A stretch of 8,270 nt of DNA from Candidatus Saccharimonadota bacterium (GTDB lineage: Bacteria; Patescibacteriota; Saccharimonadia; Saccharimonadales; JACDBH01), in NCBI GenBank assembly GCA_020428565.1, contig JAGQMT010000010.1:1-8270 (forward strand), in the 5' to 3' direction. Of this stretch, positions 6,371-8,270 are shown piece after piece. Under the pieces are notes generated by a model. It saw nothing but the letters and a program-made list of their open reading frames with translations. It was not told the DNA's origin and did no database searches. The translations under genes and the position numbers were made by a program. Every line of letters begins with the position of its first letter. Positions within the stretch are counted from its first letter, which is position 1.

Positions 6371-6372
6371 TC

Positions 6373-6795
6373 ATGCAGGACAAGCTCATCACAACACTCA
6401 AGAATAACGGCTATAGCCTAACCAAGACTCGACAAGCACTGTTCTCGGCTCTATTGTCTGGCAAACCGAGAACCATGCGTGAACTAACTCTCGACCTAGC
6501 CAGCGTCATGGATAGAGCCAGTATCTATCGTACTGTAGCGTTGTTTGAAGAGCTAGGCATAGTAGTCAGAGTACAACAAGGATGGAAATACAAAGTTGAA
6601 CTTAGTGATAAATTTTCGCCTCATCATCACCACCTCAATTGCACCCAATGTGGCAAGATTCTTAGTTTTAACGAACCTGCTGGTTTCGAAAAGATTATAA
6701 ACAACCTTGCGGAGGCGCATTTATTCCATCTATCTGGTCACACCCTCGAATTACAAGGCCTCTGTCACAACTGCCAAACCAAACCGACGGCCTAG
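6373..6795 (+). CDS. Fur family metal-responsive transcriptional regulator
   Basis: Fur-family proteins are dimeric, metal-sensing repressors. The 140-residue product has the usual length. Residues 10-65 form the winged helix with SLTKTRQALFSALL and the recognition helix DRASIYRTVALFEELGIV (47-64). The metal and dimerisation domain begins with HHHHLNCTQCGK (84-95) and includes AHLFHLSGHTLELQGLCHNC (115-134). Two CxxC pairs (90/93 and 131/134) form the structural zinc site; His84-87, His116, His119 and His123 supply probable sensory ligands. The frame is open back to 6232, but the extra 47 residues do not resemble the family and would cross the operator and promoter. It is divergent from the ZIP transporter, which suggests Zur-like control of zinc uptake plus autoregulation; Fur, Mur or PerR specificity cannot be excluded. 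Its TAG stop overlaps the TAG stop of the convergent neighbour. Confidence 0.93.
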   Translation: MQDKLITTLKNNGYSLTKTRQALFSALLSGKPRTMRELTLDLASVMDRASIYRTVALFEELGIVVRVQQGWKYKVELSDKFSPHHHHLNCTQCGKILSFNEPAGFEKIINNLAEAHLFHLSGHTLELQGLCHNCQTKPTA

Positions 6796-7754
6796 TTCTC
6801 TGGCTTTATGTAAGCAAAATCTGCTTGTAAAGCTTGAGCCTGCTTTTGATCAGCCGCGTTAATCAACTTGACAGCCTCTAGTAAAGATTCTGCCCTGATA
6901 TCAATTTGTTCGCTATACAGATTAAGATCCCGAATTGCCGACAAATACTCGGCACGAGCCATCAATACACTAGTCAGCAAGCTCGCGGAGTCGATGTGGT
7001 CTGTTGGCTGATTACAAGTAACGCCAGCTTCGGCCAAGGCTATACCAATGGACGACCGTAAGGCATTGATGCTATCCATGACTCTATCGTCACGATCTTT
7101 GATATAAATATCAACCAACTCTCGGAACTCATTGACTTCAGCACCTACAGCAGTCTGCCTAGCCTGAGCCAACTGATCATTAGCACTCACGAACTGTTTG
7201 AACCCATCCACATACAAATAAAATTGTTGCTTATACTCCATCGTCAAATAAAAATTCGTCCTAGAAGTATCCATCTCGGCGTATAAATTATCCAACTCCT
7301 GATCTTGCAAACGTCGCCTTTCGTAGGTGTTTACACCTCGATTATAGAGTTTATAGTTATACAGTTCTACGCTACGGTCTACGTCCTGAACCAAAGTCAG
7401 TCCACCCAAATCCGCACATGATTCTAGGCTAGCCAAAGCATCAAAGCCCTTGTTAGCTATAGATTCAAGCTCCTCAGTCGGTGCATCGTGCAGGTGTTTT
7501 TCTTCGTTGTACATAATATTGAGACTGACACGCTCTGCTGATTGTTCTTGATCGGATATCAGTAATACATCCGATATTTTGCCCTCCAAAGTGCTTACAC
7601 TGGATCTTGTAGCATCAAATGATAAGTTGTCTCGTCTAATCACATAATTAGTCCAGACTAATACTGCCAGCAAGGCCAATGTCACAAAATATAAGGTATA
7701 CTCCTTTGCACTATAAGTAATCCCTCGGACCTGTCTATTCTTTCGTCTACTCAA
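6792..7754 (-). CDS. Single-pass membrane protein of unknown function
   Basis: I do not recognise this 320-residue protein. A basic N-terminus (MSRRKNRQVR) precedes one hydrophobic segment at about 19-38, giving a type II anchor with the remaining 280 residues outside the cell. That domain looks almost wholly helical, with long charged stretches (about 45-110, 120-240, 255-312), so a helical bundle or coiled coil is likely. It has two cysteines (113 and 247) that could form a disulfide. No enzymatic motif is visible. The start is TTG: an in-frame TAG lies a short way upstream with no ATG in between, and AGGGAG sits 7 nt before the TTG. It follows the zincin gene by 78 bp on the same strand but appears to have its own -10. 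It overlaps the regulator gene tail to tail by 4 bp. An envelope or surface role is inference from topology only. Confidence 0.8.
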   Translation of the reverse strand: MSRRKNRQVRGITYSAKEYTLYFVTLALLAVLVWTNYVIRRDNLSFDATRSSVSTLEGKISDVLLISDQEQSAERVSLNIMYNEEKHLHDAPTEELESIANKGFDALASLESCADLGGLTLVQDVDRSVELYNYKLYNRGVNTYERRRLQDQELDNLYAEMDTSRTNFYLTMEYKQQFYLYVDGFKQFVSANDQLAQARQTAVGAEVNEFRELVDIYIKDRDDRVMDSINALRSSIGIALAEAGVTCNQPTDHIDSASLLTSVLMARAEYLSAIRDLNLYSEQIDIRAESLLEAVKLINAADQKQAQALQADFAYIKPEN

Positions 7755-7761
7755 CGACCCA

Positions 7762-7767
7762 CTCCCT
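7762..7767 (-). promoter_or_regulatory. Shine-Dalgarno setting a TTG start (AGGGAG)
   Basis: AGGGAG on the minus strand lies 7 nt before TTG 7754. A second AGGAG (7770-7774) lies 15 nt before it and is too far to act alone. Together they make this the most strongly marked ribosome site in the window, consistent with the weak start codon. Confidence 0.65.
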
Positions 7768-7774
7768 GACTCCT

Positions 7775-7802
7775 AATTTGCTTATGTATATTTTAGCAAA
7801 TT
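7775..7802. repeat. Inverted repeat AATTTGCT/AGCAAATT around a promoter
   Basis: Perfect 8-bp arms with a 12-bp spacer. On the plus strand the second arm runs into T6, which looks like a terminator, but no plus-strand gene precedes it. On the minus strand there is no T-tract, and the repeat brackets the -10 of the unknown membrane-protein gene, so an operator or leader hairpin is likelier. Confidence 0.45.
7790..7798 (-). promoter_or_regulatory. Extended -10 of the unknown membrane-protein gene (TGCTAAAAT)
   Basis: TG-C-TAAAAT on the minus strand, one mismatch from consensus. A start near 7783 gives a leader of about 29 nt holding both purine-rich ribosome sites. This suggests the gene need not depend on readthrough from the zincin gene. 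Confidence 0.5.
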
Positions 7803-7832
7803 TTTTGTAATCCTTGATAGACTTTTATAAAT

Positions 7833-8216
7833 TTATTGCCAATTATGCTCAATTTCGTGGATTCTATCGTGATTTAAGCCAAAATAATGGGCGATTTCGT
7901 GCCATAAAGTATGTTTGATACTGGCTCGCAAACTTACCATATCATGACTAGCCCCTATTAGCGGATACTTGAACAAGGTAATCCTGTCTGGCAAAACCAA
8001 ATTATAACCGATGCCACGAGCTGGCAAAGGTACGCCTTCGTATAATCCCAGCAACGTCTGATTACAGCGCAGACTAAGCTTAGTGCGCTGTTCATCACTA
8101 GGGTAATCGGCATAAGTAATCAATACGTTTTCTAATTTTGAAGTATATTTCGACGGTAGTTCATCTAGCGAACTGGCGATTAGGTCATTGAATAGCTCAT
8201 CCGAGACTTCGTGCAT
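7833..8216 (-). CDS. Small zinc metallopeptidase (minimal zincin family)
   Basis: This 127-residue protein matches the family of short bacterial zincins often labelled 'metallopeptidase family protein' (PF06262-like). Family signatures are LDELPSKYTSKLENVLI (17-33), LLGLYEGVPLPARG (55-68), LPDRITLFKYPL (75-86) and the C-terminal HTLWHEIAHYFGLNHDRIHEIE (102-123). His106, Glu107 and His110 form HExxH, the zinc and catalytic site. The motif extends to HExxHxxGxxH with His116, where many relatives carry Asp. There is no signal peptide, so it should be cytoplasmic. The real substrate of the family is not established, and proteolysis has seldom been shown. The length is typical and nothing is missing. 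ATG 8216 fits the family N-terminus and has an extended -10 9 nt upstream. The unknown membrane-protein gene follows on the same strand after 78 bp. Confidence 0.9.
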   Translation of the reverse strand: MHEVSDELFNDLIASSLDELPSKYTSKLENVLITYADYPSDEQRTKLSLRCNQTLLGLYEGVPLPARGIGYNLVLPDRITLFKYPLIGASHDMVSLRASIKHTLWHEIAHYFGLNHDRIHEIEHNWQ

Positions 8217-8219
8217 ATC

Positions 8220-8242
8220 CCTGATAGTATACCACTATCAGG
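8220..8242. promoter_or_regulatory. Perfect 9-bp inverted repeat over the zincin -10 (operator candidate)
   Basis: Arms CCTGATAGT (8220-8228) and ACTATCAGG (8234-8242) are separated by ATACC. The repeat covers the extended -10 and the predicted transcription start region. On the minus strand no T-tract follows, so it is not an intrinsic terminator. It would also form a stable hairpin directly before the ATG in any longer readthrough transcript. Confidence 0.6.
8226..8234 (-). promoter_or_regulatory. Extended -10 promoter of the zincin gene (TGGTATACT)
   Basis: TG-G-TATACT on the minus strand ends 9 nt before ATG 8216, predicting a leader of about 3 nt. AGGG (8219-8222) is only 2 nt from the ATG, too close for a ribosome site. 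The bases from 8243 to the right edge show no supportable gene. Confidence 0.6.
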
Positions 8243-8270
8243 TCCACCTATACATCTACCTCTTGGAGTT

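Noticed and set aside
6232..6372. Fur-type protein starting at 6232
   Set aside because: The 47 added residues are Cys/Phe-rich and unlike the family, and the stretch contains the operator and promoter.
7775..7806. Hairpin plus T6 as an intrinsic terminator on the plus strand
   Set aside because: No plus-strand gene ends upstream within reach; the stem is AT-rich and it coincides with a minus-strand promoter.
1..8270. Recoded TGA (Gly) as in Gracilibacteria or Absconditabacteria
   Set aside because: All conserved proteins run full length with glycine encoded by GGN and no in-frame TGA, so a standard code suffices.
1..8270. Defence island, prophage, insertion sequence or CRISPR array
   Set aside because: No transposase, integrase, nuclease-helicase module, terminal repeats or regularly spaced repeats; the genes are ordinary chromosomal ones plus two unknown envelope proteins.

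Overview
The window reads as a chromosomal segment of a compact bacterial genome with nine protein genes and almost no spare DNA. There are no RNA genes, insertion sequences, CRISPR arrays or phage genes. The gene mix (short YajQ and RmuC, an MGH1-like glycosidase, a minimal zincin, a small set of housekeeping genes) and the moderate G+C suggest a Patescibacteria/CPR member, possibly Saccharibacteria. That placement is inference from protein flavour, not proof. The genetic code is standard: long conserved proteins run without in-frame TGA. None of the eight visible stops is TGA (five TAG, three TAA).

Layout, left to right: 5' part of pheS (-, runs off the left edge); yajQ (+), whose start codon lies only 42 bp from that of pheS; a 522-residue lipoprotein of unknown function (-); a 295-bp AT-rich divergent spacer; an MGH1-like family glycoside hydrolase (+); rmuC (-); a ZIP metal transporter (-); a Fur-family metalloregulator (+), divergent from the transporter; an unknown single-pass membrane protein (-, TTG start); and a small HExxH metallopeptidase (-).

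Expression logic: nearly every gene seems to have its own promoter. pheS, rmuC, fur and the zincin gene each have an extended -10 (TGnTATAAT or close) ending only 6 to 10 bp before the ATG and no usable Shine-Dalgarno. yajQ and the glycosidase have a plainer -10 at the same distance. This predicts leaderless or nearly leaderless mRNAs. The lipoprotein, ZIP and TTG-start genes instead have a Shine-Dalgarno. Convergent genes meet with 23, 11 or -4 bp between them and no obvious intrinsic terminators.

The clearest functional unit is the divergent ZIP/Fur pair. Its 143-bp spacer holds a 28-bp near-perfect palindrome and a cluster of TTGC/GCAA half sites, best read as an operator for a metal-responsive (Zur/Fur-type) switch. 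A second operator-like element is a perfect 9-bp inverted repeat wrapped around the -10 of the metallopeptidase gene. I found no convincing new multi-gene defence, mobile or biosynthetic system; the most novel material is the regulatory architecture and two unrecognised surface proteins.
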